Below are positions 1 through 12,179 of a stretch of DNA of 64,000 nucleotides, in pieces. Within the stretch, counting starts at the first letter, position 1, and every line of letters starts with the position of its first letter. The translations under genes were made by a program, and so were the position numbers. The notes under the pieces are model-generated. The model saw only the letters and a list, made by a program, of their open reading frames with translations. It was not told the origin of the DNA and searched no databases. Origin of the DNA: Mammaliicoccus sp. Dog046 (GTDB lineage Bacteria; Bacillota; Bacilli; Staphylococcales; Staphylococcaceae); contig NZ_CP120131.1 in NCBI RefSeq assembly GCF_034039665.1, positions 1,660,446 to 1,724,445 of the forward strand, written 5' to 3'.

Positions 1-176
1 ATACCCCACGCTGCACCTTGATTTCTATGAGAAGTTATATAGATAATGTGATTGATTACTTTTACCGATTCACCAACTTCTAAAGATTTCACTATTAGAA
101 ACTTAGTAAGTTGATCAAATATAATTAATATTAATATAAAAGTACTCCATATAGGAATATTGTATCCTTTACGCAT
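1..176 (-). CDS. lspA: Lipoprotein signal peptidase II (partial, C-terminus off window)
   Basis: This is the first 58 or so codons of prolipoprotein signal peptidase, the membrane aspartyl protease that cleaves lipoprotein signal peptides ahead of the lipidated cysteine. The reading frame opens with [10 protein letters not shown], a hydrophobic first membrane segment, then FDQLTK, which carries the conserved Asp-Gln-Leu-Thr-Lys block, and the HRNQGAAWG motif typical of LspA close to the window edge. The ATG at 176 follows a GGAGTG ribosome site at 8-nt spacing. The gene continues past base 1. It lies downstream of ileS on the same strand, the usual staphylococcal order, and is separated from it by a terminator. 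Confidence 0.9.
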   Translation of the reverse strand, partial: MRKGYNIPIWSTFILILIIFDQLTKFLIVKSLEVGESVKVINHIIYITSHRNQGAAWG

Positions 177-251
177 CTTTTATTCACTCCAATCTTGACT
201 ATTTTACCACATAACACACCCCTTATGTTAAAGAGACGGCATATAATAATG

Positions 252-323
252 GCAAAAATAAAACACCTATCTTTCAATGATAGACTTCAAAGTGTGAAGG
301 ACTATCTTTGAAAAATAGGTGTT
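252..323 (-). terminator. Terminator downstream of ileS
   Basis: AACACCTAT (262-270) pairs with ATAGGTGTT (315-323) around a long imperfect inner stem. On the minus strand it is followed by a T-rich tract (TTTTATTTTT). It lies 7 nt after the ileS stop and separates ileS from lspA. Confidence 0.8.
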
Positions 324-329
324 ATCACT

Positions 330-3083
330 TTAAATAAGTGTTTGTACGACTGATTGACAACGTGGACATAAATGATCTAGTTCGCCTACTGAACCAAGTT
401 CATCTGAATAATTCCAACAACGTTGACATTTTTCGCCTGAAGCATGTTCAACTTTCACTTTAACATATTCATATTCTTCACCATCAGTTAATTCATCTAC
501 TAGATCAACTTTTGATACAATAAATAATTGTTGTAAATCAACAAATTGATTTAAGAATTCAACGCTAGCAAAGTCAGCTGAATTTGTAAGTGTGATATGT
601 GCTTCTAATGATTTACCAATGACTTTCTCATTACGAGCAACTTCTAATGCTCTGTTTACATCGTCTCTGAGTTTCATAAGTTGCGTCCATTTTTCAACTA
701 ATTCCGTATCAACTTCATGTGGATTAGGCATGTTTGATAAATGTACACTTTCTTCTTCAACATGTGGAATATGTCCCCAAATTTCTTCAGCAGTATGTGG
801 AATGATTGGGGCAAGTATTTTAGTTAATTTAACTAATGTTTCATACAATACTGTTTGCATACTGCGACGTTTTAATGCATCTGCTTGTTCAATATATAAA
901 ATATCTTTACCGTAGTCTAAATAGAAGTTACTTAATTCAACATTGATAAAGTTTTGGATATCTTGATAAATATCTAAATAATCGAATGCTTCATAATGTG
1001 ATAACGTACGTCCAATAAATTGATTCAATCTATTGTGCATATATTGGTCAATTTCAAGCATATCTTCATATTTCACACTATCTACTGCTGGATTAAAATC
1101 ATTTACATTTCCTAATAAGAAACGGAATGTATTTCTGATTTTACGATATACATCTGATGTTTGTTTTAAAATATCATTTGAAATACGCACATCTGCTAAA
1201 TAATCTACGCTACTCACCCATAGTCTAGCAATGTCTGCACCCATTTGTTTTACGATTTTATCTGGTACGATAACATTTCCTAATGACTTACTCATTTTTT
1301 TACCTTCACCGTCCATTACGAAACCATGAGATAATAACATTTTGTATGGTGAGATGCCTTTAGTTGCTACAGAAGTTGTGATTGAAGAGTTAAACCAACC
1401 TCTATATTGGTCACTACCTTCTAAATAGATATCTGCTGGATATGATAATTCTGGTCTTGTTTCAAGTACACCACGGTGTGTAGAGCCTGAATCAAACCAA
1501 ACATCCATGATATCTGTTTCTTTTGTGAATTCTCCATTAGGACTTCCTTCATGTGTAAATCCTTCAGGTAATAATTCTTTTGCTTCTCTTTCAAACCAGA
1601 TATTAGAACCGTTCGCTTCAAATAAGTCTGCAACATGACTAATTGTTTCTTCTGTCATGATGATTTCGCCATTTTCTGCATAGAATACAGGTAATGGTAC
1701 ACCCCAAACTCTTTGACGAGAAATTACCCATTCGCCTCTATCTCTAATCATGTTATAAAGACGTGTTTTACCCCAATCGATTTTGAACTTAGTCGTATCA
1801 ATTGCATCTAGGATATCTTGTCTTACTTTACTAATTGAAGCAAACCATTGTTCAGTCGCTCTAAAGATAACTGGTTTTTTAGTTCTCCAATCATGTGGAT
1901 ATGAGTGTGTGAAGAATGTAAGTTTAAGTAACGCACCTACTTCTTCTAATTTCTCAGTAATTGTTTTGTTTGCTTTATCATAAAATTGACCAGCAAATTC
2001 TCCAGCTTCTTCAGTAAATACACCTTTATCGTCAATTGGACTAATTACATCTAGACCATATTTTTGACCAACAACATAGTCATCTTCACCATGACCAGGC
2101 GCTGTATGAACACAACCTGTACCAGCATCAGTAGTTACATGATCACCTAAAATAAGTAATGACGTACGGTCGATAAATGGATGTTGTGCAGTTACATATT
2201 CTAAATCTGAACCTTTAAATGATTTTTCAATGACTACTGTCTCTTTATTCCATTCTAATGATTCACATACTGCATCAAGTAATGCTTCAGCTACTATATA
2301 TTTTTTACCTTCAATATTAACTTGAACATATGTCAATGTAGGATTCACAGAAATCGCTACATTTGAAGGAATTGTCCAAGGTGTTGTTGTCCAAATAATA
2401 AACGCTGCATCTTCGTCAACGACATTTTTACCATCTACAACATTAAATGCTACATAGATTGATGGAGACTTTTTATCTTGGTATTCAATCTCAGCTTCAG
2501 CTAATGATGATTCACTTGAAGGTGACCAATAAACTGGTTTTTTACCTTTATAGATTAAACCTTTAGCTGCCATTTCACCAAATACTCTAATTTGTGCCGC
2601 TTCAAATTCTGGTTTCAAAGTAATATAAGGATTATTCCAATCACCATTTACACCTAATCGTTTAAAATCGGCTTTCTGTAATTCAATTTGTTCTAACGCA
2701 AAAGCTTCACATTTTTTACGGAATTCTGCGATTGACATTTCTTTTCGTTTTACACCTTTATTTGTTAACGCTTGTTCAATTGGTAAACCGTGCGTATCCC
2801 AACCAGGAACGTAAGGTGTGTAATATCCTGACATCGCTTTTTGTCTAACGATGATGTCTTTTAAAATTTTATTTAAAGCATGTCCCATGTGCAAATTACC
2901 ATTTGCATATGGAGGGCCATCATGTAAGATGAATGGTTTATTACCTTTATTTTTTTCTAAAATTTTATTATATAAATCTTTCTCTTTCCATTCCTCTTGA
3001 ATTTGCGGCTCTTTATTAGGTAAGCCACCTCTCATAGGAAAACTAGTCTTAGGCATTAACAACGTATCTTTGTAGTCCATCAT
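330..3083 (-). CDS. ileS: Isoleucyl-tRNA synthetase
   Basis: Class I aminoacyl-tRNA synthetase that charges tRNA-Ile, in the cytoplasm. The HIGH motif appears as HMGH near residue 65, the editing (CP1) domain follows, KMSKS lies near residue 595, and the C-terminal zinc site has CxxC pairs (CQRC and CPRC). About 917 aa is the usual staphylococcal length and the sequence is of the mupirocin-sensitive bacterial type rather than MupA. An upstream ATG in frame at 3089 lies only 1 nt from AAGGAG, so I place the start at 3083 (7-nt spacing); 3080 is also possible. It is preceded by a T-box leader, so expression should rise when tRNA-Ile is uncharged. Confidence 0.97.
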   Translation of the reverse strand: MMDYKDTLLMPKTSFPMRGGLPNKEPQIQEEWKEKDLYNKILEKNKGNKPFILHDGPPYANGNLHMGHALNKILKDIIVRQKAMSGYYTPYVPGWDTHGLPIEQALTNKGVKRKEMSIAEFRKKCEAFALEQIELQKADFKRLGVNGDWNNPYITLKPEFEAAQIRVFGEMAAKGLIYKGKKPVYWSPSSESSLAEAEIEYQDKKSPSIYVAFNVVDGKNVVDEDAAFIIWTTTPWTIPSNVAISVNPTLTYVQVNIEGKKYIVAEALLDAVCESLEWNKETVVIEKSFKGSDLEYVTAQHPFIDRTSLLILGDHVTTDAGTGCVHTAPGHGEDDYVVGQKYGLDVISPIDDKGVFTEEAGEFAGQFYDKANKTITEKLEEVGALLKLTFFTHSYPHDWRTKKPVIFRATEQWFASISKVRQDILDAIDTTKFKIDWGKTRLYNMIRDRGEWVISRQRVWGVPLPVFYAENGEIIMTEETISHVADLFEANGSNIWFEREAKELLPEGFTHEGSPNGEFTKETDIMDVWFDSGSTHRGVLETRPELSYPADIYLEGSDQYRGWFNSSITTSVATKGISPYKMLLSHGFVMDGEGKKMSKSLGNVIVPDKIVKQMGADIARLWVSSVDYLADVRISNDILKQTSDVYRKIRNTFRFLLGNVNDFNPAVDSVKYEDMLEIDQYMHNRLNQFIGRTLSHYEAFDYLDIYQDIQNFINVELSNFYLDYGKDILYIEQADALKRRSMQTVLYETLVKLTKILAPIIPHTAEEIWGHIPHVEEESVHLSNMPNPHEVDTELVEKWTQLMKLRDDVNRALEVARNEKVIGKSLEAHITLTNSADFASVEFLNQFVDLQQLFIVSKVDLVDELTDGEEYEYVKVKVEHASGEKCQRCWNYSDELGSVGELDHLCPRCQSVVQTLI

Positions 3084-3111
3084 TCTCATACTCCTTCATC
3101 ATTTAAATTAA

Positions 3112-3275
3112 AGTAAAAAAACTCTAAGTTGAAATAACAGGGACGATTTAAATCGCGGTACCACCCTTATTAACTCAACTTAGAGTTCACTCAAATTACA
3201 TATATGTTTTTTCTGAACAGGTGATATCTAAAAAGGTGAATTCGCTAGGCTTTCACTCTCCCTAACTCGCTAATC
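3112..3275 (-). promoter_or_regulatory. T-box riboswitch, ileS leader
   Basis: The T-box core AGGGTGGTACCGCG reads on the minus strand at 3154-3167. Upstream are a GAGAGTGAA...TTCACC stem and a TATCACC segment whose AUC triplet (3223-3225) would be a fitting isoleucine specifier. A terminator hairpin (ACTCTAAGTTGA with TCAACTTAGAGT, then T7) ends at about 3114. Uncharged tRNA-Ile is expected to stabilise the antiterminator. The leader lies between divIVA and ileS; its 5' end was not resolved. Confidence 0.93.
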
Positions 3276-3278
3276 AAT

Positions 3279-3866
3279 TCATTCCTTTGAAGACTTGTCC
3301 TCTTCATTATTTACTACTTCATTATTTATCTTCTCTTGATTATTTTCGTCTTCTTTATTCAAAATGTCAATATTTTCTTCAGTAACTTTTTGTTGGTCGA
3401 CATCATAATTTAATAAATAATCCCAATCATCATTTTTTAATAAGTCTAATTGCGCTTCAACTAACATACGGAAGCGTGAACGGAACACTTTAGATTGTCT
3501 CTTCATATCTTCAGTTTGGAAACTGATATGACGCGCTTTTTGAAGTGCATCATTAATAATTTGATCAGAGCGTCCTTCTGCTTCTTTAACAATTGCATCT
3601 GCTTTTAATACAGCTGTATGTTTCGTTTCTTCTCCAGCTTTTTGAGCTTGAACAAGTGCATCTGAAATAGTATTCTCAACCGCTTTGAAACGATTAATAT
3701 TTTCATCTTTATCATTAATTAATGTTTGCAGTTGTTCTTTATCAGATTTTAACTTTTCGATTTCATCACTTAAAGTTTGTAAATATTGTCTTACTTCTGT
3801 TTCATCTAAACCTTTGTGAACTCTACTGAATTCTTTTTGTTTGATATCCTCTGGGGTAAATGCCAT
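3279..3866 (-). CDS. divIVA: Cell division protein DivIVA
   Basis: Membrane-curvature-sensing coiled-coil scaffold that acts at the division site and cell poles. The N-terminal lipid-binding domain is recognisable (PEDIKQKEFSR and GLDETEVRQYL, residues 5-30), followed by long coiled coils (about 30-75 and 95-145) and a charged, asparagine- and glutamate-rich tail. At 195 aa it is slightly shorter than the S. aureus protein. It is the last gene of the ylm block and sits next to ileS, as in other staphylococci. Family identity is clear; the role in this species is inferred. Confidence 0.95.
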   Translation of the reverse strand: MAFTPEDIKQKEFSRVHKGLDETEVRQYLQTLSDEIEKLKSDKEQLQTLINDKDENINRFKAVENTISDALVQAQKAGEETKHTAVLKADAIVKEAEGRSDQIINDALQKARHISFQTEDMKRQSKVFRSRFRMLVEAQLDLLKNDDWDYLLNYDVDQQKVTEENIDILNKEDENNQEKINNEVVNNEEDKSSKE

Positions 3867-3884
3867 CAGTTTTCCTCCTCAGCA

Positions 3885-4658
3885 CTATTTAAACAATGTT
3901 CTATATGTTATTCGTAACTTACCTTTTTTAGATTCGCCATTATTAGCTACAATCACTGCTCGACCATAACCTTTAATTGACAGCAAATCATTCTCTTCGA
4001 CTATAAAGTCTACTGCATCAATTTCCCGATGATTAACTTTAACACGTTTACCTTCAATAAGTTTCTTACTCAAAGCTCTGCTCGTATTAGTAATATGTTT
4101 TACTATTACATCCAGTCTCAACGCGCTCACAGTCACATCATGCGTCAACCAATGCTCATTTGATTGTATCATATTTTCAAAAGGAATAGTACTCAATTTG
4201 ATTCCTGCACCTTTGATCTTTGTTAGTTCCAACATAATATATGATTCAAATCTTTTTGTCAAAATAAACTGTATGCGATCATTCACTATAATATCACCTA
4301 ATTGATTTCGATCAATTCCAAGTGACATGATTGTCCCTAGTATATTTCTATGAGTTAGATTCACAAATTTTGATGGGTACTTTAATTCAATGAGCACCAT
4401 TTCATAATCTTCTTCTGAAGGTGTGAAATAATCAGGTGCAACAATAGCTCGTTTTCTTTCAGATTGTTCGTCTCCACCAAAAAAATGCACTTCTAATGTA
4501 TCAAATCTGCCAACTATTGTTTTTAATATAAATTGTTCTCTTGGATCTAAGAAGTCCGTTAATACAGGCTGATAATTCCTATCCGCTATTTCACATTTAT
4601 TAATAAATAAATCAATGTCTTCTTTTTCTTCTTTTCTAAAGTGTTGATATATATCCAT
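3885..4658 (-). CDS. ylmH: YlmH, S4-domain RNA-binding protein
   Basis: RNA-binding protein of the division cluster. In B. subtilis YlmH is linked to rescue of stalled ribosomes through its S4 domain. The N-terminal part is the YlmH-specific domain and the S4 fold occupies roughly residues 180-240 (SALRLDVIVKHI, LIEGKRVKVNH). The frame is open to 4697, but the ATG at 4658 has a matching AGAGGTG ribosome site and gives 257 aa, the family length, so I use it. It lies between yggT and divIVA on the same strand. Confidence 0.92.
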   Translation of the reverse strand: MDIYQHFRKEEKEDIDLFINKCEIADRNYQPVLTDFLDPREQFILKTIVGRFDTLEVHFFGGDEQSERKRAIVAPDYFTPSEEDYEMVLIELKYPSKFVNLTHRNILGTIMSLGIDRNQLGDIIVNDRIQFILTKRFESYIMLELTKIKGAGIKLSTIPFENMIQSNEHWLTHDVTVSALRLDVIVKHITNTSRALSKKLIEGKRVKVNHREIDAVDFIVEENDLLSIKGYGRAVIVANNGESKKGKLRITYRTLFK

Positions 4659-4733
4659 GTTTACACCTCTAATTATATAAAAAATAGGATGTGACATTTA
4701 ACGTCTCACCCTAATCAATCGACTGTTGCTATA

Positions 4734-5036
4734 CTATAATATTGGCACTACATTTGCAAAAATATTAAATATCTGAATTAGCCCCATATAGAATAAGCCT
4801 AATGTTAAAAATGCAACAATTGAAGAAATATCTAGCATACCTAATGGCGGTATGATTCTTCTAAATGGTTCTAAGTATGGTTCATATATTTTCCCTAAAA
4901 ATTGACCGAATGCACCTTCTCTTACACCTGGTAACCAAGATGTAAGGAAATAAATAATCATGCCATATTGATAGATTTTAACTAGGAATAAAATGAATCC
5001 TAAAATCGTACTTAATAATCCGCTATCCATATTCAT
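4734..5036 (-). CDS. ylmG: YggT family membrane protein
   Basis: Small integral membrane protein of 100 aa with two YggT-type hydrophobic segments (about residues 10-32 and 70-95) and the conserved YEPYLEPFRRIIPPLG loop between them. YlmG/YggT proteins are encoded in the division cluster of most Firmicutes and are thought to help organise division or nucleoids, but the biochemical role is not settled. It lies 6 nt after sepF and is probably co-transcribed with it. Confidence 0.9.
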   Translation of the reverse strand: MNMDSGLLSTILGFILFLVKIYQYGMIIYFLTSWLPGVREGAFGQFLGKIYEPYLEPFRRIIPPLGMLDISSIVAFLTLGLFYMGLIQIFNIFANVVPIL

Positions 5037-5042
5037 TTACCT

Positions 5043-5642
5043 CTATTCTTGATAAGGGTCAACTTGTTCTAATTGCTCAGTAATTGATCCCGCTACTTCA
5101 ACATTATCTGGTGTACATAAGAATATATCTGTCCCTACTCGTCTAATATCTCCACCAATCGCATAAACTGTTCCACTTAAGAAATCAATGATGCGTTTAG
5201 CTGATACTTTATCAATACGTTGTAAGTTCACTAATGTTGTTCTTCTATTTTTCAATTCATCTGCAATATCTTGAGTATCTGAAAATACTCTAGGCTCAAA
5301 CAAGCACATTTTTGAACTTTGCGCAAAATCCATATTTCCACTCATGCTAACAACATTTGTTTGTGATGAATTTGTACGTTTTTCAGTCATAGCCTCTTTC
5401 CTTTCAGGTTTTTTAAAATCACGAGAGCGTTGTGACTGATACCTTGTCGTATTTGTTTGTTGAGTAGGTACACTTTTTATTGATTGTTGTTTCGTCTTCT
5501 TCTCTTGTGATACTGACTCTTGTTGTGGTGTATGATTTTGTTCACGTTGTGGTTCTCTTTGTGATTCTCTTTGTGGTTCTTCATATACTTCTTCCTCTTC
5601 ATCTACTATGAAGAAACCTTTAAAAACGTCCTTAATCGCCAT
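5043..5642 (-). CDS. sepF: Cell division protein SepF
   Basis: FtsZ-binding ring-forming protein that anchors the Z-ring to the membrane. It has a short N-terminal amphipathic helix ([11 protein letters not shown]), a long Glu/Gln/Arg-rich linker (residues 15-105, with repeated REPQREPQ-like units) and the C-terminal SepF core ([16 protein letters not shown] through [17 protein letters not shown]). The length of 199 aa exceeds the S. aureus protein slightly because of the linker. The gene lies between ylmE and yggT. Confidence 0.95.
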   Translation of the reverse strand: MAIKDVFKGFFIVDEEEEVYEEPQRESQREPQREQNHTPQQESVSQEKKTKQQSIKSVPTQQTNTTRYQSQRSRDFKKPERKEAMTEKRTNSSQTNVVSMSGNMDFAQSSKMCLFEPRVFSDTQDIADELKNRRTTLVNLQRIDKVSAKRIIDFLSGTVYAIGGDIRRVGTDIFLCTPDNVEVAGSITEQLEQVDPYQE

Positions 5643-5653
5643 AATTTACACTC

Positions 5654-6325
5654 CTATTCACCAACTAATTTTGTACCAATTCTCACGTAAGAAGCACCTT
5701 CTAAAATTGCTTCATTAAAGTCATTACTCATACCCATAGACAATTCTGTACATGGTGCATGTGCTACGTTTAATAATTGTACTTTATCTCTTATTTCCCT
5801 TAGTTGATTAAAATATTCTCTTAATTTATCTTTATCTTCTGTTAAAGGTGCCATAGTCATTAAGCCGACTATTTGAATTTGTTCATAATTTTCAAGTTCT
5901 TGTATAAAAGGAATGACTTCCTCTGGAGATATACCATGTTTAGATGATTCACCAGATACATTCACTTGTACAAAACATTTAACAACTTGGTTTGCACGTT
6001 TATTTATTTCTTGTGCAAGTTTCATTCTATCTAAAGCATGTAAGTAATCAATATCATTGATGATATCTTTTACCTTACGTGTTTGTAAAGAACCTATAAA
6101 ATGCATAACAGCATCATCAGGTAAATGTTTTTTCTTTTCTAAGAAACCTTCAATTCTATTCTCACCAAAGTTTCTCAAACCTGATTCATAAGCTTCTTTA
6201 GCTCGCTCTATTGTAACATATTTTGTCACAACAATCACTTTAGGTACTGTTTCAAATGCTGATTTCTCAGTACTGTCACAAATTTGTGTCTGAATTTTTT
6301 TTAAGTTTTCTTTAACAGATTTCAC
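5654..6325 (-). CDS. ylmE: PLP homeostasis protein, YggS/YlmE family
   Basis: Fold-type III PLP-binding protein, monomeric, with no known catalytic reaction, involved in vitamin B6 and amino acid homeostasis. The PLP lysine lies in the VIVVTKYV motif (about residue 35), and NFGENRIEGF, HFIGSLQTRK, VNVSGESSKHG and the C-terminal ELSMGMSNDFNEAI and VRIGTKLVGE blocks are all family signatures. 223 aa is normal. The stop is followed within 12 nt by sepF and the gene starts 9 nt after pgeF. Confidence 0.95.
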   Translation of the reverse strand: MKSVKENLKKIQTQICDSTEKSAFETVPKVIVVTKYVTIERAKEAYESGLRNFGENRIEGFLEKKKHLPDDAVMHFIGSLQTRKVKDIINDIDYLHALDRMKLAQEINKRANQVVKCFVQVNVSGESSKHGISPEEVIPFIQELENYEQIQIVGLMTMAPLTEDKDKLREYFNQLREIRDKVQLLNVAHAPCTELSMGMSNDFNEAILEGASYVRIGTKLVGE

Positions 6326-6333
6326 CAGATTCC

Positions 6334-7125
6334 CTACTTTCTACCTATGAAAGCTAGCATCCTACCAGTATTACCCTTTTCTTCTCTATAAGAAAAGAAT
6401 AAATCCGTTTCGCTAGCCGTACAATGTTGAGATTTAATTATATGTTTTGGATCAATGCCGTAATGAATCGCCAATAATTCATTTGCCAATTTCAAATCAA
6501 TGCCATATCTATCATGCCCACGTTGTTCAATATATAATTCTGAATTAATAGGTAATGTCTTGAATTTCAAATAAATATCGTTATTTATTTCATAACTATT
6601 TGATGTTGATGGTCCGATAACAATTCTAAGTTGAGATATATCGCCTTTATATTGCGCGATCATTTCTTTAATTATTTGTGAATGCGTGCCTCTCCAACCT
6701 GCATGACATAAACCAACATATGATTCATTTACATCATACAAATAAATTGGGACACAATCAGCAAAGCACATTGTTAATAATAAATCAGGTTCATAAGTGA
6801 ATAATCCGTCAATGCCATGTAATTCATTTGTTAATTCCCGAATATTAGTACCTTTATCTGAACTTCGCACTTCTTTCACATGATTTTCATGAGTTTGAAT
6901 CGGAAAAACCCAATCCTCACGTTTAAAATCAATTTCTTTAGCTAATATCTCTTGATGTTGTGTAATATTATCAGGTTCATCATCGATGTATCTAGCCATA
7001 TTAAAAGCTTTTTCCGGATAAAGACTTAATCCATTATGGCGTGTTGTTATACCAAGTGTTATATCATCATGTCCATCGATATCACAAGATAAATAATGTT
7101 TTTGACGACTAAAGATCTCTTTCAT
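6334..7125 (-). CDS. pgeF: Polyphenol oxidase/purine nucleoside phosphorylase, PgeF family (YlmD)
   Basis: DUF152 (Cu-oxidase_4) family protein. Members have multi-substrate activity including adenosine phosphorolysis/deamination and peptidoglycan editing. Metal-binding motifs are visible: QTHENHV, MCFADCVPIYLYD, GLCHAGWRGT and SQHCTASETDLFFSYR. The frame is open to 7152, but that extension runs through the ftsZ terminator; the ATG at 7125 follows TAGGAG at 8-nt spacing and gives the family length of 263 aa. It heads the ylmDE-sepF-ylmGH block downstream of ftsZ. Confidence 0.93.
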   Translation of the reverse strand: MKEIFSRQKHYLSCDIDGHDDITLGITTRHNGLSLYPEKAFNMARYIDDEPDNITQHQEILAKEIDFKREDWVFPIQTHENHVKEVRSSDKGTNIRELTNELHGIDGLFTYEPDLLLTMCFADCVPIYLYDVNESYVGLCHAGWRGTHSQIIKEMIAQYKGDISQLRIVIGPSTSNSYEINNDIYLKFKTLPINSELYIEQRGHDRYGIDLKLANELLAIHYGIDPKHIIKSQHCTASETDLFFSYREEKGNTGRMLAFIGRK

Positions 7126-7140
7126 TTCATCTCTCCTATT

Positions 7141-7175
7141 AAAAAAAGCCATCAGGTCTGAGCCTGATGACTTTT
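7141..7175 (-). terminator. Terminator downstream of ftsZ
   Basis: AAGTCATCAGG pairs with CCTGATGGCTT on the minus strand, followed by a T7 run. It lies 10 nt after the ftsZ stop and overlaps the false upstream extension of pgeF. Confidence 0.85.
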
Positions 7176-7184
7176 AAAGTTCAT

Positions 7185-8342
7185 TTATCTTCTAGAGCGT
7201 CTAGAGCGTCTATCTTCTCTATTTCTAATGAAACTTGGAATATCACTATCATCAGTTGATTCATTTGTAGGTTGATTATCAAATGAAGCTTTTCTACCTA
7301 GTGATTCACCTTCTTCTCTATTTGAAACAGTTTCTTCTGTGTTTCCACCAAATGCGCCACCAGATTGTGGTTTACGTGCATTAGAAGGTTTGTCATTGAA
7401 ACCTGTTGCGATAACTGTAACTACTAATTCATCTTGTAACTCTGGATTAATTACAGTACCGAAAATCATATTTACATCTTCATCAGCTGCATCTTGGACG
7501 ATATCTGCTGCTTCTTGTGCTTCGAATAATGATAGAGATTCTCCACCAGTAATATTCATTAACACACCTTGAGCTCCAACGATTGAAGTTTCTAATAATG
7601 GAGATGAAATAGCTTTTTTAGCTGCTTCAATTGCTCTGTTTTCACCAGATGAAACACCAATACCCATTAATGCTGAACCTTGGTTAGACATGATTGTCTT
7701 AACATCGGCAAAGTCTAAGTTAACTTCCCCAGAAACTGCGATTAAATCTGAGATACCTTGTACCCCTTGACGTAATACATTATCAGCTTCTTTAAATGCT
7801 TCCATCATTGGTGTTGATTTATCAACGATATCTAATAAACGATCATTAGGGATAACGATTAATGTATCAACAGCAGCTTTCATAGATTCTACACCAGCAG
7901 CAGCTTGTGTTTGACGTTTACGTCCTTCAAAGCTAAATGGACGAGTTACAACACCTACTGTTAATGCACCCATTTCTTTTGCAATTTTAGCAACTACAGG
8001 CGCAGCACCAGTACCAGTTCCGCCTCCCATACCAGCAGTTACGAATACCATATCCGCACCTTGGATTGCATCTTCTATTTGTTCACGTGATTCTTCTGCA
8101 GCTTTTTTACCAATTTCAGGGTTAGCTCCAGCGCCTAAACCACGTGTTAATTTTTCACCAATTTGAATTTTAGATGAAGCTTTTGATAAATTTAATGCTT
8201 GACCATCTGTGTTAATTGAAATAAATTCAACATTGTTCATACCATGATCTATCATACGGTTAACAGCGTTGTTACCTCCGCCACCAACACCTATTACTTT
8301 TAATGTAGCTAAATGATTAAACCCTTGCTCAAATTCTAACAT
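7185..8342 (-). CDS. ftsZ: Cell division GTPase FtsZ
   Basis: Tubulin-like GTPase that polymerises into the Z-ring at mid-cell. The tubulin signature GGGTGTG is at residues 106-112 and the N-terminal nucleotide-binding [11 protein letters not shown] at 20-30. The T7 loop/NDRLL region and the C-terminal conserved peptide (DIPSFIRNR, which recruits FtsA and SepF) are intact, followed by an Arg-rich tail. 385 aa is normal. It lies 28 nt downstream of ftsA and is followed by a terminator. Confidence 0.98.
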   Translation of the reverse strand: MLEFEQGFNHLATLKVIGVGGGGNNAVNRMIDHGMNNVEFISINTDGQALNLSKASSKIQIGEKLTRGLGAGANPEIGKKAAEESREQIEDAIQGADMVFVTAGMGGGTGTGAAPVVAKIAKEMGALTVGVVTRPFSFEGRKRQTQAAAGVESMKAAVDTLIVIPNDRLLDIVDKSTPMMEAFKEADNVLRQGVQGISDLIAVSGEVNLDFADVKTIMSNQGSALMGIGVSSGENRAIEAAKKAISSPLLETSIVGAQGVLMNITGGESLSLFEAQEAADIVQDAADEDVNMIFGTVINPELQDELVVTVIATGFNDKPSNARKPQSGGAFGGNTEETVSNREEGESLGRKASFDNQPTNESTDDSDIPSFIRNREDRRSRRSRR

Positions 8343-8370
8343 TTAATATCCTCCTAATCTTTATGACCCA

Positions 8371-9765
<1,395 letters not shown>

Positions 9766-9858
9766 CTAACACATGATAATCAAATTTACACTATTATTAG
9801 TTTACATGATAGTCGATTTAATGTGAACTAATTATATGTTTATTTATTGATTTTTTAC

Positions 9859-10812
9859 TTATTCTTCCGTTTTTTTATCTTTTTTTGTTTCTTCATCTGA
9901 TTTATCGATTTCTTTAGATAAATCTTGCAATGCTTGGTCTAGCTTTTTGTGTTCAGTTTTTGTACTTTCTTCTTGCTTAGTTTCTTTATCAGTACGTTCT
10001 TTTTGTTGTTCTTTCGTTTCATAAGGTAAGAAAGTCGCACCGACTTGGAAATCAATATACCCAGGTGTTTTTAATTGGCCTGAGTTGTCTCTCTCTAATT
10101 TATCAGAAATACTAGGATAATAATTCATTTTTTTCGCAAAAGTTTGAATATCACCAATAATTTCTACACCATCTGTCATAAAGAACTGAATTCTATTTTG
10201 ATTATTCTTTCCGGGTTTATAATTAACTTCGGAAATCATCGATCTCACATTTGGTTTTACTTTGCTTAATTCAGGTATTACTTTATCTAATTTTTTCGAA
10301 CTAAAATCATTTAATATAGGAACATCTATTGGTAAATCTGTTGAAAGGTTTTTTACTGTTGACCCATTTTCCAACAGAGGTTCATACCCTTTTTTCTTTT
10401 TAATTAAACCGACCGTCTCGTACTCTTTAACTTCTACAGTAAGATCATTTGGAAAATGCCTTTTAATTTCGACATTTTTGACACCCTCGTACTTTTCAAT
10501 TTTTGATTTCATATCACTTATTGGCAGATTGTAAATGCGTGAGTCCGATTTAATATTGAGTGCTTTTTTAATGTCAGATTTAGCAACAAGTTTTTCACCC
10601 TTAATATCAACTTTGTCAACTTTACTTATATCTGTGAACATATATAGCACAATTAGAATAACAAAGAGAATGACACCTATGAAGATCCCTAATTGAATTT
10701 GACGGCTACGTTTTCTTTTCATTCTTAACTTTTTCAAACGTTCATCATCTGTAGACGTTTCAAATTGTAATACATCTTCATGATTTTCAGAACTTTTATT
10801 CACGGTTGTCAC
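9859..10812 (-). CDS. divIB: Cell division protein DivIB/FtsQ
   Basis: Bitopic division protein that works with FtsL and DivIC at the septum. A single transmembrane helix lies at about residues 40-61, followed by a POTRA domain (VDKVDIKGEKLV onward) and the beta domain (FFMTDGVEIIGDIQTFAKKM), then a Lys/Glu-rich tail (residues 265-317). At 317 aa it is much shorter than S. aureus DivIB (439 aa), mainly through a shorter cytoplasmic N-terminus. It sits between murD and ftsA, the expected position. Confidence 0.93.
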   Translation of the reverse strand: MTTVNKSSENHEDVLQFETSTDDERLKKLRMKRKRSRQIQLGIFIGVILFVILIVLYMFTDISKVDKVDIKGEKLVAKSDIKKALNIKSDSRIYNLPISDMKSKIEKYEGVKNVEIKRHFPNDLTVEVKEYETVGLIKKKKGYEPLLENGSTVKNLSTDLPIDVPILNDFSSKKLDKVIPELSKVKPNVRSMISEVNYKPGKNNQNRIQFFMTDGVEIIGDIQTFAKKMNYYPSISDKLERDNSGQLKTPGYIDFQVGATFLPYETKEQQKERTDKETKQEESTKTEHKKLDQALQDLSKEIDKSDEETKKDKKTEE

Positions 10813-10828
10813 TCCTTTTTACACAAAT

Positions 10829-12178
10829 TTAGAAAGTTGGTAGATGTTTTTGGAAGCTTTCAATAAATGCATCTCCTCGCGCTTCGAACGTATCGTATTG
10901 ATCCCAGCTCGCGCATGCAGGAGATAATAAAACAACATCATTCGGGTGAATAATACTCTGTATCTTATCTACAGCATCTTTGACATCTGTTGCTTGAATG
11001 ATTTCTTTCCCTTGACTTGCACCTAAAGCATTTAATTTATCTTTTGTTTCACCAAAAGTAACCATCAATCTCACATTATCCATATAAGGAATTAAATCAT
11101 CAAAATCATTACCACGATCTAATCCACCACATAACCAGATAATAGGCGATCTAAATGAACTTAAGGCAAATCTAGTTGCAAGTGTATTTGTAGCTTTAGA
11201 ATCATTATAATACTTATTCCCTCGATTATTGCCGACATATTGTAAGCGATGCTTAATGCCTGAGAATGTTGTCAATGTATGTACGATTGATTTTATATCT
11301 ACACCAGATAACACTGCAGCAAGTACAGCAACTAATACATTTTCCAAATTATGTTTACCAGGCAGTACAATATCATTCACATGAATAATACGTATTCCAT
11401 TACATACGACATAATCATCTTCTATGTAAATGCCGTTAACTTGTTGTTCTGTTGAAAAGTATAATATTTTAGATTTTATTTCATCTTTATTTATAAGGTG
11501 TCGCTGTTCATAATTAAAGATCAAATAATCTTCTTCTGTCTGATTACTAAAAATATTTTTTTTAGCTTTTTGATATTCTTCAAGATTACCATGATAATCT
11601 AAATGTGCTGAATATATATTCGTAACAATCGCGATATGTGGTTTATATTGAATTGTACCTAACAATTGAAACGAAGATAATTCTGTTATTAAATATTCAT
11701 CAGATTTCACTTCTTGTGCAACTTTTGATGCAACGACGCCAATATTACCAGCAACGTGTCCATTTACTTTACTATTCCCGAACATATCACCAATTAGTGA
11801 AGTTACAGTTGTCTTACCATTAGTACCCGTGATACCTATAATTTGTGCCTCTGAAATATAGAAACTTAGTTCTACTTCAGTAATGATATCTAGACCTTGC
11901 TTAACCGCTTCTTCTAACAAAGGAATATGATAAGGTATGCCTGGGTTTTTAACGATTAAAGGTCGATTATTTAATAACGACATTGGATGTTCCCCACCGA
12001 TTACTTCAATACCTAACTCCTGTAATTCCACTGCATGAGGATCTTTTGAGATGTCTTTACCATCGTTTACGACAACATTAGCTCCCAATTTATGGCATAA
12101 TTTTGCACTTTCATATCCACTTTTTGCTAACCCTAAAATTAATACATCTTTACCTTGCAAATCATCATATGTTTTCAT
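10829..12178 (-). CDS. murD: UDP-N-acetylmuramoylalanine--D-glutamate ligase
   Basis: ATP-dependent Mur ligase that adds D-glutamate to UDP-MurNAc-L-Ala, in the cytoplasm. The P-loop GTNGKTT is at residues 118-124, the N-terminal Rossmann-like domain starts with [15 protein letters not shown], and the C-terminal domain contains NDSKATN and [12 protein letters not shown]. 449 aa is the family length. The gene begins 1 nt after mraY ends, so the two are translationally adjacent. Confidence 0.98.
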   Translation of the reverse strand: MKTYDDLQGKDVLILGLAKSGYESAKLCHKLGANVVVNDGKDISKDPHAVELQELGIEVIGGEHPMSLLNNRPLIVKNPGIPYHIPLLEEAVKQGLDIITEVELSFYISEAQIIGITGTNGKTTVTSLIGDMFGNSKVNGHVAGNIGVVASKVAQEVKSDEYLITELSSFQLLGTIQYKPHIAIVTNIYSAHLDYHGNLEEYQKAKKNIFSNQTEEDYLIFNYEQRHLINKDEIKSKILYFSTEQQVNGIYIEDDYVVCNGIRIIHVNDIVLPGKHNLENVLVAVLAAVLSGVDIKSIVHTLTTFSGIKHRLQYVGNNRGNKYYNDSKATNTLATRFALSSFRSPIIWLCGGLDRGNDFDDLIPYMDNVRLMVTFGETKDKLNALGASQGKEIIQATDVKDAVDKIQSIIHPNDVVLLSPACASWDQYDTFEARGDAFIESFQKHLPTF

Positions 12179-12179
12179 T

